A DNA stretch of 64,000 bases, from NCBI RefSeq assembly GCF_001836165.1, contig NZ_KV827662.1, forward strand, positions 1 to 64,000. Direction: 5' to 3'. Positions 32,804-41,295 of the stretch are shown piece after piece (the stretch's first letter is position 1; the number at the start of each line of letters is the position of its first letter). Under the pieces are notes generated by a model that saw only the letters and a program-made list of their open reading frames with translations, did not search any database and was not told the DNA's origin. This stretch comes from Corynebacterium sp. HMSC036D02 (GTDB lineage: Bacteria; Actinomycetota; Actinomycetes; Mycobacteriales; Mycobacteriaceae). Both the position numbers and the translations under genes were made by a program.

Positions 32804-33361
32804 ATGAGCGTTAACGATTCCGAGTTCGGCGTACGGTTGGCCAAGGAGCACGACCGTACCTACCTCTCCCGTCTCCTTTTCCTCGCCGATGTCCTCGGTG
32901 ACGAGGACGCCCATATCGGGGATTTCCACACACCTGATGTGGGGCTGTACGTCGACGAATGGTCGCCCCATGTCGACGGCGGCGTCATCGCCGTCTCCAG
33001 CCACCGCGTTCCCGTCGGTGGTGCGTGGCTGCGCTACTACACCACTGAAGCGAAGGGCGCTGCTTACACCGGAAACCCCGAGGCCGATCCTTTTGATGAG
33101 TCCCAGTGGGCCACCGACCTAGATCCGGAGGAGATTCCCGAGCTCTTCATCGCTGTGGAGTCCCGCTACAGGGGCCTCGGCGCTGGGCGACGTCTCCTGC
33201 GCAACGCCTGTGACCTCGCCGAGGCGCAGCAAGCACCGGCCATTTCGCTGTGGATTGAACCGGAGAATACCGGCGCCCGCAAGCTATATGAATCCGAAGG
33301 TTTCGTCGACATCGACATCCCGGGCCGCCCGGATGCCCACGTGATGCTCAAGCGCTTCTAG
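32804..33361 (+). CDS. GNAT-family N-acetyltransferase
   Basis: Protein of 185 residues with a single GNAT domain: ELFIAVESRYRGLGAGRRLLRNACDLAEAQ holds the acetyl-CoA pyrophosphate loop (R-x-x-G-x-G/A pattern, about 118-132), followed by ISLWIEPENTGARKLYESEGFVDI, the conserved beta5-alpha4 region. Cytoplasmic, no extra domain. Substrate cannot be told. In the arrangement without the Abi insert it would directly follow accBC. Confidence 0.87.
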   Translation: MSVNDSEFGVRLAKEHDRTYLSRLLFLADVLGDEDAHIGDFHTPDVGLYVDEWSPHVDGGVIAVSSHRVPVGGAWLRYYTTEAKGAAYTGNPEADPFDESQWATDLDPEEIPELFIAVESRYRGLGAGRRLLRNACDLAEAQQAPAISLWIEPENTGARKLYESEGFVDIDIPGRPDAHVMLKRF

Positions 33362-33380
33362 TACCACAAGCCGACAAAAG

Positions 33381-33400
33381 GTGTCGACTATACCCGACAC
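33381..33400. repeat. Palindromic repeat, copy 1
   Basis: GTGTCG-N8-CGACAC, a perfect 6-bp inverted repeat. The 18-bp stretch 33381-33398 recurs 40 bp further with one change. Confidence 0.5.
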
Positions 33401-33420
33401 TTCCTCGGTTTCTTCTAAAA

Positions 33421-33440
33421 GTGTCGACTATACTCGACGC
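33421..33440. repeat. Palindromic repeat, copy 2
   Basis: GTGTCG-N8-CGACGC, same sequence as the copy at 33381 except one spacer base and one arm base. Confidence 0.5.
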
Positions 33441-33459
33441 CTTCGGCGGCGCGCCGACG

Positions 33460-33505
33460 GCAGCGCCAAGAGCGACGTTGCTCACCCACCTACAACCTAG
33501 GTCGG
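33460..33505 (+). repeat. 46-bp imperfect direct repeat, copy 1
   Basis: Begins GCAGCGCCAAGA and ends GTCGG; 37 of 46 positions equal the copy at 33800-33845, and all nine differences are transitions. Confidence 0.65.
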
Positions 33506-33622
33506 GTCACAACGACCGTTTCCGTAGAACGCTGCACGTATCTTCGCGAAACGCGACTAGCTTCTTCGCTCCCCTAGCAACGCGCAACGTCTGCATGCCT
33601 CCATCGAGATGCTGGAGGCATC

Positions 33623-33745
33623 TGACAAAGGGCGCCTGGCAAAAGGCATCAGTCAAAAGGCGTTTTCACGGCTAAAAACGCCTTTTGCTCAGTACAGATG
33701 GCGTTTTTGGACCCAACGATGCCTTCTGCCAGATGCCCTTCTGAC
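33623..33745. repeat. Large imperfect dyad enclosing a terminator hairpin
   Basis: Arms 33623-33650 and 33718-33745 pair at most of 28 positions (core CTGGCAAAAGGCATC against GATGCCTTCTGCCAG). The inner hairpin at 33655-33686 lies within. The whole unit could form a cruciform or a long RNA stem; it also looks like a small non-coding mobile element. Confidence 0.5.
33655..33686. terminator. Bidirectional terminator between the GNAT gene and pyc
   Basis: Perfect 12-bp stem AAAAGGCGTTTT / AAAACGCCTTTT with an 8-nt loop; runs of A and T flank it on both strands, so it can serve the convergent genes on either side. Confidence 0.75.
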
Positions 33746-33799
33746 TTAGGCCAATGCAGTGCGGAAAAATCCCACCCCACCGCCGAAAACCACCGGGGA

Positions 33800-33845
33800 G
33801 CAGCGCCAAGAATGACGCTGCTCACCCATTCATGACCTAAGTCGG
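33800..33845 (+). repeat. 46-bp imperfect direct repeat, copy 2
   Basis: Ends 3 bp before the pyc stop codon. See the copy at 33460-33505, 340 bp away. Confidence 0.65.
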
Positions 33846-33848
33846 CCT

Positions 33849-36800
33849 TTAGTTGATGACGGCGATGAGGTCGCCGCCCTCAACCTTGGTGGCAGCGCCA
33901 ACGGCGACGCGCTCGATGGTGCCATCCTTGGTGGCGGAGATGGAGGCTTCCATCTTCATGGCCTCGATGACGGCGATTTGGTCGCCGGCCTTGACCTCGT
34001 CGCCAGCCTTGGCGGTGGGGTTCACCACGCCGGCAAACGGTGCGGCCACGTGTCCCTCGTTGGACGGGTCGGCCTTCTCCACGGTGGCGACGGTGGACTC
34101 GACGTTGTTGTCGCGCACCTTGAGCGGGCGGATCTGGCCGTTGACGTTGAGCACGACGTTGCGGATGCCCTTCTCGTCCGGCTCACCCATCGCGTCAAGA
34201 CGCAAGGTGATGGGCTTGAGGTCTGCGCGGTCGTTGGAGCCCTCCGGGAAGTAGTGAACGATGTAATCGTTTCCTTCTTCCAGACCATAGAAGAAGACAG
34301 TGTCCGTCAGCGCCTCAGTGTTGCCGTAGGTGCGGCGGAATTCGTTGAACTCCTCGAACTGCTTCGGGAAGAGCAGGCGGTTGAGGGAAGCACGGCGCTC
34401 AGTGGAATCATCCGAGGCCAGGTGCTTCTTCTCTTCCTCCGGTACGGGCTTGACGGTGACGTCGCCAGGCGCGCGGCCTTCCAGGACCTTGTCGCGCAGC
34501 GGCGGCCAGCCACCCGGAGGGGTACCGAGCTCACCGCGCAGGAAGGCGATGACGGAATCCGGGATGTCGTACTTGGTGGGGTTGGCCTCAAAGTCAGCCG
34601 GGTCCACGCCAGCGCCCACGAGGTGCAGTGCGAGGTCACCGACCACCTTGGAGGACGGGGTCACCTTGGTCGGGCGGCCGAGCATCTCATTGACGGCTGC
34701 GTAGGTGTCCTCGATGATTTCGAAGCGGTCCTCCAAGCCCAGCGCGGTAGCCTGCGCACGCAGGTTGGACAGCTGGCCGCCCGGAATCTCGTGGCGGTAG
34801 ACGCGGCCGGTCGGTCCCGGAATACCCTTCTCGAACGGGTGGTAGAGCTGGCGCACTGCCTCCCAGTACGGTTCCAGGTCGGAGACTGCCTTGAGGGAGA
34901 TACCAGTATCGCGCGAGGAGTTGGAGAACGCCGCGATGATGGCGGACAGCGAAGGCTGGGAGGTCGTACCCGCCAGCGGTGCGGAGGCACCATCCACGAT
35001 GTCCGCTCCGGAAAGCGCTGCCGCGTAGTAGGTGGCCAGCTGGCCGCCTGCGGTGTCGTGCGTATGCACGTGAACCGGCAGGTCGAACTCCTTGCGCAGA
35101 GCCATAACCAGCTTGGATGCGGACTCCGGGCGCAGCAGGCCCGCCATGTCCTTGATAGCCAGGACGTGAGCGCCGGTGTTCACGATCTCCTCGGCCAGCT
35201 TGAGGTAGTAGTCCAGCGTGTAGAGCTTCTCATCCGGGGAGCACATGTCGCCGGAGTAAGCCATGGCAACCTCAGCCACGGTGGTGTTGGTCTCCAGGAC
35301 GGCGTCGATTGCCGGGCGCATCTGGGTGACGTCGTTCAGCGCGTCGAAGATGCGGAAGACATCCACGCCGGACTTGGCGGCCTCCTGCACGAAGCCGGTG
35401 CACACATCGTTGGAGTACGGCGAGTAGCCCACGGTGTTGCGACCGCGCAGCAGCATCTGGATGTTCTGGTTCGGCATGGCCTCACGCAGCAGATCCAGGC
35501 GCACCCACGGGTCTTCCTTGAGGAAGCGCATGGCGACGTCGTAGGTCGCACCGCCCCATGCCTCCACGGAGTACAGCTCCGGGGTCATGCGGGCGACGGC
35601 CTCAGCGGCCGTGACCAGCGCGGTGCCGCGCACGCGGGTAGCCAGCAGGGACTGGTGGGCGTCACGGAAGGTGGTATCGGTGACGGCCAGAGCGTCCTGC
35701 TTGCGGATCTTCTCCGCCCATTTCTTCGGGCCGAGCTCCAACAGCTCATCGCGGGAACCGCGCGGCAGCTCAGAGTTAAAGTCCAGATCCGGCAGCTTAT
35801 CGAAGGGACGCAGGGTGGTCGGGCGCTCGCCGTTCGGCTTGTTAACGGTCACGTCCGCGATGTAGTCGATGATGCGACCAGACTCATCCACGGCCGGCGG
35901 AGCCTTGAGCAGGTCCGGGTGCTCCGGAATGAAGCTGGTGTCCACGCGGGTGTTGACGAAGTCCGGCTCGCGCAGCAGTGCGCGCAGGAAGCCGATGTTG
36001 GTGGCCACGCCGGCCACGGTGAACTCGTTGAGCGCGCGCTGTGCACGTGCCACGGCCTGCTCGAAGGTGACACCGCGGCAGGTCATCTTCACCAGCAGGG
36101 AGTCAAAGTTCGGGGAGATTTCCGCGCCGACGGCCGTTGCGCCGTCGAGACGCACGCCTGCGCCGCCCGGTGAGCGGTACTGGGTCAGCGTGCCGGTATC
36201 CGGGCGGAAGCCATTGGAGGGATCCTCGGTGGTGATGCGGCACTGGAGCGCCGCGCCGGTGATGTGGATTTCCTCCTGCTTGAGGCCCAACTCCTCGAGG
36301 GAGAAGCCCGCGGCGATCTGCATCTGGGACTTCACGATGTCCACGCCCGTGACCTCCTCGGTCACGGTGTGCTCCACCTGCACGCGCGGGTTCATCTCGA
36401 TGAAGACGTGATTGCCCTTCTCATCGACGAGGAACTCGACGGTACCGGCGCCCTCGTAGTTGATGTGCTCGCAGAACTTCACGGCATCCGCACAGATGCG
36501 GTCACGCAGCTCCGGGTCCAGCGTGGGTGCCGGGGCAATCTCCACGACCTTCTGGTGGCGGCGCTGCACGGAGCAGTCACGCTCAAACAGGTGGATGACG
36601 TTGCCGTGGGAGTCAGCCAGAATCTGCACCTCGATGTGCTGCGGGCGAATCACCGCGGTCTCGAGGTATACGTTGCCATCGCCGAAGGCTGCCTCAGCCT
36701 CGCGGGAAGCCTCGGCGCACTTGGTCTTGAGCTCCGCCTCGTTCTCGATGAAGCGCATACCGCGGCCGCCACCGCCGGCCACTGCCTTCACGAAGACGGG

Positions 36801-37280
36801 GAACTCAAAGTCCTTGGCGTATTCCGCCAGCTTGTCGACGTCCGTCGAGGGCTTCGAGTCCTTCAGAGTCGGCAGCCCTGCTTCCTCAGCTGCGGCGACT
36901 GCAGCGGCCTTGTCGCCGGTCAGGTCCAAGGTCTCAGCGGTAGGGCCAATGAACTTAATACCGTTGTCGCGGCAAGCGCGGGCCAAATCGGCACGCTCCG
37001 AAAGGAAACCGTAACCCGGGTAAATGGCATCCGCACCGGACTTCTTGGCGGCGCGAATGACCTCATCGATGTCAAGGTATGCCTTGACCGGCTGGCCCTC
37101 GGTACCGATGCGCACTGCCTCATTGGCAAAGGCGCGGTGGAAGGAGTTGCGGTCTTCCTTTGGATAAATTGCAACGGTCTTGGAGCCGACTTCAAAGGCA
37201 GCGCGGAAGGCGCGCACGGCAATCTCACCGCGGTTGGCCACCAAGATCTTAGAGAAGGACTTGTGGGCGGTATCAGACAC
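33849..37280 (-). CDS. pyc: Pyruvate carboxylase
   Basis: Multifunctional biotin enzyme of 1143 residues that makes oxaloacetate from pyruvate, bicarbonate and ATP (anaplerosis). Domains in order: biotin carboxylase ([77 protein letters not shown]), carboxyltransferase TIM barrel from about 560 (DTTFRDAHQSLLATRVR, EAWGGATYDVAMRFL, GRNTVGYSPY, HTHDTAGGQL), and C-terminal BCCP with EAMKMEASI. GTG 37280 with AAAGGA upstream gives the usual length; a longer frame is rejected. C. glutamicum Pyc is 1140 residues. Needs BirA encoded in this window. Confidence 0.97.
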   Translation of the reverse strand: MSDTAHKSFSKILVANRGEIAVRAFRAAFEVGSKTVAIYPKEDRNSFHRAFANEAVRIGTEGQPVKAYLDIDEVIRAAKKSGADAIYPGYGFLSERADLARACRDNGIKFIGPTAETLDLTGDKAAAVAAAEEAGLPTLKDSKPSTDVDKLAEYAKDFEFPVFVKAVAGGGGRGMRFIENEAELKTKCAEASREAEAAFGDGNVYLETAVIRPQHIEVQILADSHGNVIHLFERDCSVQRRHQKVVEIAPAPTLDPELRDRICADAVKFCEHINYEGAGTVEFLVDEKGNHVFIEMNPRVQVEHTVTEEVTGVDIVKSQMQIAAGFSLEELGLKQEEIHITGAALQCRITTEDPSNGFRPDTGTLTQYRSPGGAGVRLDGATAVGAEISPNFDSLLVKMTCRGVTFEQAVARAQRALNEFTVAGVATNIGFLRALLREPDFVNTRVDTSFIPEHPDLLKAPPAVDESGRIIDYIADVTVNKPNGERPTTLRPFDKLPDLDFNSELPRGSRDELLELGPKKWAEKIRKQDALAVTDTTFRDAHQSLLATRVRGTALVTAAEAVARMTPELYSVEAWGGATYDVAMRFLKEDPWVRLDLLREAMPNQNIQMLLRGRNTVGYSPYSNDVCTGFVQEAAKSGVDVFRIFDALNDVTQMRPAIDAVLETNTTVAEVAMAYSGDMCSPDEKLYTLDYYLKLAEEIVNTGAHVLAIKDMAGLLRPESASKLVMALRKEFDLPVHVHTHDTAGGQLATYYAAALSGADIVDGASAPLAGTTSQPSLSAIIAAFSNSSRDTGISLKAVSDLEPYWEAVRQLYHPFEKGIPGPTGRVYRHEIPGGQLSNLRAQATALGLEDRFEIIEDTYAAVNEMLGRPTKVTPSSKVVGDLALHLVGAGVDPADFEANPTKYDIPDSVIAFLRGELGTPPGGWPPLRDKVLEGRAPGDVTVKPVPEEEKKHLASDDSTERRASLNRLLFPKQFEEFNEFRRTYGNTEALTDTVFFYGLEEGNDYIVHYFPEGSNDRADLKPITLRLDAMGEPDEKGIRNVVLNVNGQIRPLKVRDNNVESTVATVEKADPSNEGHVAAPFAGVVNPTAKAGDEVKAGDQIAVIEAMKMEASISATKDGTIERVAVGAATKVEGGDLIAVIN

Positions 37281-37407
37281 TGGGAGTGATCCTTTCAGAT
37301 AAGCACAATACGAACTTAAGGATAGTGCCCGAGGCGACAACGCGGGCGAGAATCGACATATAGGTCAACAGAAATCCACACGCTGCACATAATTCGGACA
37401 AAGAAGC

Positions 37408-37450
37408 AAAACCAGCGCACGAGAAGAAAGAATCGTGCGCTGGTTTTGTT
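37408..37450. terminator. Strong terminator downstream of prpC
   Basis: Perfect 15-bp stem AAAACCAGCGCACGA / TCGTGCGCTGGTTTT (37408-37422, 37433-37447), T-rich on both strands. Ends the prpDBC transcript and shields the pyc promoter. Confidence 0.9.
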
Positions 37451-37486
37451 TTCTGACTACTTTTACGTCAGCTAGTTCCGTTTCGC

Positions 37487-38635
37487 CTAGATCTGCTTCG
37501 GCGGAACGGAGCGCTGCTCCTTGCCGTTGTAGGCAGACAGCGGGCGGATCAGGGAGTTGTTCTCGTTCTGCTCAACGATGTGTGCGGTCCAGCCGGTGAT
37601 GCGGGCCATCACGAAGATCGGGGTGAAGAACTCAATGTCGAAACCAAGGATGTGGTACGCGGGGCCAGCCGGGAAGTCCAGGTTCGGCTGAATCTTGATG
37701 GAGGTGTTCTCGTACATGGTCTTCGCCATGTTCTCGTACATCTCCACCCACTGCTCCTGGCCGTGGTCCTTGGCCAGCTCGCGGAAGGCAGCCTCCATGG
37801 TCGGAACACGGGAGTCACCGTTCTTGTACACGCGGTGACCGAAGCCCATGACGAGCTCCTTGTTCTTGAGCTTGTTGAGCGTCCACTCCTCCGCCTTGGC
37901 CGGGTCACCGACCTCCAGGAAATTCTTCATCACGGCCTCGTTAGCACCACCGTGCAGCGGGCCCTTCAGCGCGCCGATGGCGGCGGTGACGGCGGAGTAG
38001 GTATCCGACATCGTGGAGGTCACCACGCGGGCAGCGAAGGTAGAGGCGTTGAAGGAGTGCTCAGCGTAGAGGATGAGGGACTTATCAAAGGCCTCAATAT
38101 CGGAGCGCGACAGGGCCGGCGAGCCTTCCTTTTCACCGAAGACCATCCACAGGAAGTTCTCCGCAAAGCCCTTCTTGCGGGAAGGCTCGAGGTAGCCCTC
38201 GCCGCGGCGACGGCGGATGTCAAGGGCAACGATGGTCGGCAGCTTCGCCATGAGCTCCAGCGCGGTGCGGCGGATGTGCTCGGAGTCCTTGGTGTACTCC
38301 TCCGGGTCCTGAGAACCAATGAAGGAGACTGCGGTGCGCAGCACGTCCATCGGGTGGCAAGACTTCGGCATGGAGGTGATCAGGTCAATGAGGTGGCGGT
38401 CCAGGTGGCGCAGCGCCTTCTCACGGGCGGAGAAGCGGACCAGCTCATCCTGAGTGGGCAGCTCGCCGTTCCACAGCAGGTAAGCAACCTCTTCGAAGGA
38501 GCAGTAGCGCGCCAGCTCCTGGACCGGGTAGCCGCGGTAGGTCAGGGAGTTGGTTTCCGGGACAACCTTAGACACGGCGGTCTCGTCGACGACAACGCCG
38601 TACAGACCCTTGCAAATCTCTGGGGTTTCAGACAT
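37487..38635 (-). CDS. prpC: 2-methylcitrate synthase
   Basis: Protein of 382 residues of the citrate synthase family, condensing propionyl-CoA with oxaloacetate. Seen: KGLYGVVVDETAVSKVVPETNSLTYRGYPVQELA at the start (the methylcitrate synthase form), PKSCHPMDVLRTAVS, active-site histidines in GPLHGGANEAVM and MGFGHRVYKNGDSR, and FYTPIFVMARITGWTAHIVEQ-like segment with the catalytic aspartate region upstream (NLDFPAGPAYHILGFD). Third gene of prpD-prpB-prpC; the context separates it from a true citrate synthase. Confidence 0.94.
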   Translation of the reverse strand: MSETPEICKGLYGVVVDETAVSKVVPETNSLTYRGYPVQELARYCSFEEVAYLLWNGELPTQDELVRFSAREKALRHLDRHLIDLITSMPKSCHPMDVLRTAVSFIGSQDPEEYTKDSEHIRRTALELMAKLPTIVALDIRRRRGEGYLEPSRKKGFAENFLWMVFGEKEGSPALSRSDIEAFDKSLILYAEHSFNASTFAARVVTSTMSDTYSAVTAAIGALKGPLHGGANEAVMKNFLEVGDPAKAEEWTLNKLKNKELVMGFGHRVYKNGDSRVPTMEAAFRELAKDHGQEQWVEMYENMAKTMYENTSIKIQPNLDFPAGPAYHILGFDIEFFTPIFVMARITGWTAHIVEQNENNSLIRPLSAYNGKEQRSVPPKQI

Positions 38636-38682
38636 GGTGTTTTCTCCTTTAGGGGTGTGGTGTGAGTTCTGGGACGTGGGGT

Positions 38683-39615
38683 TTAGTCAAAGGTGGGCTT
38701 GTAGCTGTCCTTGGAGTAGGTGAAAACGCTCTGGTCGAAGGCGTTGTACTCGTCGTAGCGCACCAGCTCATACAGGCGGGAGCGGTGCTGCATGCGGTCG
38801 AGCCATTCCTCGGATTGCAGGCCGGTTTCCTGCATGTCACGGAGGAATTCTTCGGTAGCACCCATGGCTACGCGCAGGGTGGATACCGGCCAGATGACGG
38901 CGTTATAGCCCAAGTCCTCAATGCGCTTGGCGGACAGCAGCTCGGTCTTGCCGAACTCCGTCATGTTGGCCAGCAGCGGGGTGTCCACGGCGGCGCGGAA
39001 CTTTTCGAAGTCTGCCGGCGAGTACAGGGCCTCGGTGAAGATGAGGTCCGCACCGGCGTCGGCGTAGGCCTTGGCGCGCTCGATGGCTTCATCGATGCCG
39101 TGGATGCCGGCGGCATCGGTGCGGGCACAGATGATGAAGTTCTCATCGCGGCGCTCGTTGACGGCGGCGGTGATGCGGCGAACCATAAGATCCGTCGGCA
39201 CCACTTCCTTGCCATCGAGGTGGCCGCAGCGCTTCGGGTTGACCTGGTCCTCCAGGTGGCAGCCGGCCAGGCCGGCGTCCTCCAGCGCGGCGACGGTGCG
39301 GGCGGCGGACATCGGTTCGCCGAAGCCTGTGTCGGCGTCGACAAGCACAGGCAGGTCCGTGGCGCGGGCGATGTGCCCGGCGCGCTGCGCCACCTCAGTG
39401 AGGGTGGTGAGACCAATGTCCGGTAGACCCAGATCATTAGCCAGCACCGCGCCGGAGACGTAGACGCCGCCGAAGCCGCCGATGTCCTGGATGAGCCGCG
39501 CGGTCAACGGGTTGAAGGCGCCCGGCAGCGTGGTAATTCCCGGTGCGTTCAGCGCCTCGCGGAAGCTCTTGCGCTTGTCTGCATTGCTGATAGTGGAGCC
39601 AAATAGGCCAGCCAT
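38683..39615 (-). CDS. prpB: 2-methylisocitrate lyase
   Basis: Protein of 310 residues of the PEP mutase/isocitrate lyase superfamily, splitting methylisocitrate to pyruvate and succinate. Seen: LPGAFNPLTARLIQDIGGFGGVYVSGAVLANDLGLPD, VDADTGFGEP (Mg2+ site), and the catalytic KRCGHLDGK with C130, then ICARTDAAGIHGIDEAIERAKAY. ATG 39615 directly follows the prpD stop (TAAATG), so the two are translationally linked. Confidence 0.95.
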   Translation of the reverse strand: MAGLFGSTISNADKRKSFREALNAPGITTLPGAFNPLTARLIQDIGGFGGVYVSGAVLANDLGLPDIGLTTLTEVAQRAGHIARATDLPVLVDADTGFGEPMSAARTVAALEDAGLAGCHLEDQVNPKRCGHLDGKEVVPTDLMVRRITAAVNERRDENFIICARTDAAGIHGIDEAIERAKAYADAGADLIFTEALYSPADFEKFRAAVDTPLLANMTEFGKTELLSAKRIEDLGYNAVIWPVSTLRVAMGATEEFLRDMQETGLQSEEWLDRMQHRSRLYELVRYDEYNAFDQSVFTYSKDSYKPTFD

Positions 39616-41127
39616 TTAGAACAGTCCCTTCGGGGTCTCGGGTGCGGTGGCGATAGCCTCGTCGGTGAGGCGAACGTTGAGCTCGCTCAGGTCGGTGAGG
39701 TTTTCCAGGTTCTGGGCGGCAGCGAGGAAGCGCTCCTGCTCCTCCTCCGATACCTTGCCGGCGGCGAGCTTCTTGAACTTGTTGATGTACTCCTCGCGGC
39801 CGAAGGGGCGGGCGCCGAGCGGGTGGGCGTCGGCCACCGCGCGCTCGTCCTCGATCACGGTGCCATCCTTGAAGGTGATGACGGCCTTGCCGCCGAAGGC
39901 CTTCTCGCTGAGGTCGTTGGAGTGGTAGCGGCGGGTCCACTCCGGGTCCTCAACGGTGGAAATCTTGTGCCACAGGTCGATGGTGTCCTGGCGGTGCTTG
40001 CGCTCATTGGAGTAGGAGGTCCCGTAATCCCACTCGCCGTCCTGGAGGGCCACGGCGAAGATGTACATGATGGAGTGATCCAAAGTCTCGCGGGAGGCGT
40101 TCGGATCCATCTTCTGCGGGTCGTTGGCGCCGGTGCCAATGACGTAGTGGGTGTGGTGCGAGGTGTGCAGGACGATGGACTCGATGTCCTCCGTCTTCAG
40201 GCCCTTCTCTGCCAGGGTCTTCTTGAGGGCAAAGGCCATGTCGATCGGGGCCTGTGCCTGGTACTCCGCGGAGTGTTCCTTGGTGTAGGTGTCCAGGATG
40301 GCTCGCTTGGGCTCCCCGTCCCCCGGCAGGGGGACGGTGTAGGTGCGCTCCGGGGAGTGGAGCATCCAGGCAATGAAGCCGTCCTCGCCTTCCCAAATTG
40401 GGGCCGGGGCGCCCTCGCCGCGCATGGAGCGGTCCACTGCCTCGATGCCCATCTTGCCGGCGAACGCCGGTGCATAGGCCTTCCAGGAGGAGATGAGGCC
40501 CTTGCGGGACTGGCGGGTAGCCGTGGTGGTGTGGAGTGCCTGGCCGATGGCCTGGTAGATGGTGTCGACATCGAGGTTCAGCATGGTGCCAATGCCTGCT
40601 GCGACCGAGGGGCCGAGGTGTGCCACGTGGTCGATCTTCCACTCGTGGAGGCAAATACCCTTGACCAGGTTGACCTGAATTTCGTAGCCGGTGGCGATAC
40701 CGCGGATGAGGTCCTTGCCGGTCAGTCCCTTGTGCTGAGCCACAGCGAGAATCGGTGGGATGTTATCGCCCGGGTGGGAGTAATCGGCGGCGAGGAAGGT
40801 GTCGTGGTAGTCCAGCTCGCGCACGGCAGTGCCATTGGCCAGGGCTGCCCACTCGGCGGAGTAGGTGCCGTCAACGCCGAAGATGGTGGCGCCGCCTTCT
40901 TGAGCCGGGTGGGCCTGCGCGATAACGCGGGCGGAGGTCACCGGGCGGCGGGTGGCTGAGGCCACGGCCACGGAGGCGTTATCGATGATGCGGTTGATGA
41001 TCATCTCGGTGGTCTCGGCCGGGACCTCGACGGGATCCGCTGCAACCTTGGCAATCTTGTAGGCCAGGTGCTCTTCGATAGGAAAGTCCTCGGCGGACTT
41101 GTGGGTACGTACTTCGTGGTTAATCAA
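39616..41127 (-). CDS. prpD: 2-methylcitrate dehydratase
   Basis: Protein of 503 residues of the MmgE/PrpD family, dehydrating 2-methylcitrate to 2-methyl-cis-aconitate. Seen: [20 protein letters not shown] start of the family domain, [82 protein letters not shown] and [21 protein letters not shown], with the Asp-His-Asp cluster typical of PrpD. First gene of the operon; the divergent regulator prpR lies 168 nt away. Confidence 0.95.
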   Translation of the reverse strand: MINHEVRTHKSAEDFPIEEHLAYKIAKVAADPVEVPAETTEMIINRIIDNASVAVASATRRPVTSARVIAQAHPAQEGGATIFGVDGTYSAEWAALANGTAVRELDYHDTFLAADYSHPGDNIPPILAVAQHKGLTGKDLIRGIATGYEIQVNLVKGICLHEWKIDHVAHLGPSVAAGIGTMLNLDVDTIYQAIGQALHTTTATRQSRKGLISSWKAYAPAFAGKMGIEAVDRSMRGEGAPAPIWEGEDGFIAWMLHSPERTYTVPLPGDGEPKRAILDTYTKEHSAEYQAQAPIDMAFALKKTLAEKGLKTEDIESIVLHTSHHTHYVIGTGANDPQKMDPNASRETLDHSIMYIFAVALQDGEWDYGTSYSNERKHRQDTIDLWHKISTVEDPEWTRRYHSNDLSEKAFGGKAVITFKDGTVIEDERAVADAHPLGARPFGREEYINKFKKLAAGKVSEEEQERFLAAAQNLENLTDLSELNVRLTDEAIATAPETPKGLF

Positions 41128-41230
41128 CGGGATTCCCTCCTAGACAAGAACAACGATTGCGATAGAGCTCACACTAACCACGCCCCGTGCGCCCTGCCAC
41201 ATGTGTAAACTGTGACTATCTGTTGCAGGG

Positions 41231-41252
41231 ATTTGCGTTCCTTGCGAAACTT
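41231..41252. promoter_or_regulatory. Candidate PrpR/RamB-type site in the prpD-prpR intergenic region
   Basis: TTTGC-GTTCCTT-GCGAAA and the reading AAGTTTCGCAAG on the other strand resemble the A/T-flanked TTTGCAAA boxes bound by RamB/PrpR-type regulators. It lies within 65 nt of the prpR start. The match is imperfect. Confidence 0.35.
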
Positions 41253-41295
41253 GTGGAATTCCCAGGCAGGGAGGCTTTTTAGGAGGAGTCAGACG

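Noticed and set aside
33978..36173. A 731-codon antisense frame over pyc
   Set aside because: The sense strand encodes unmistakable pyruvate carboxylase; the antisense product has no recognisable motif.
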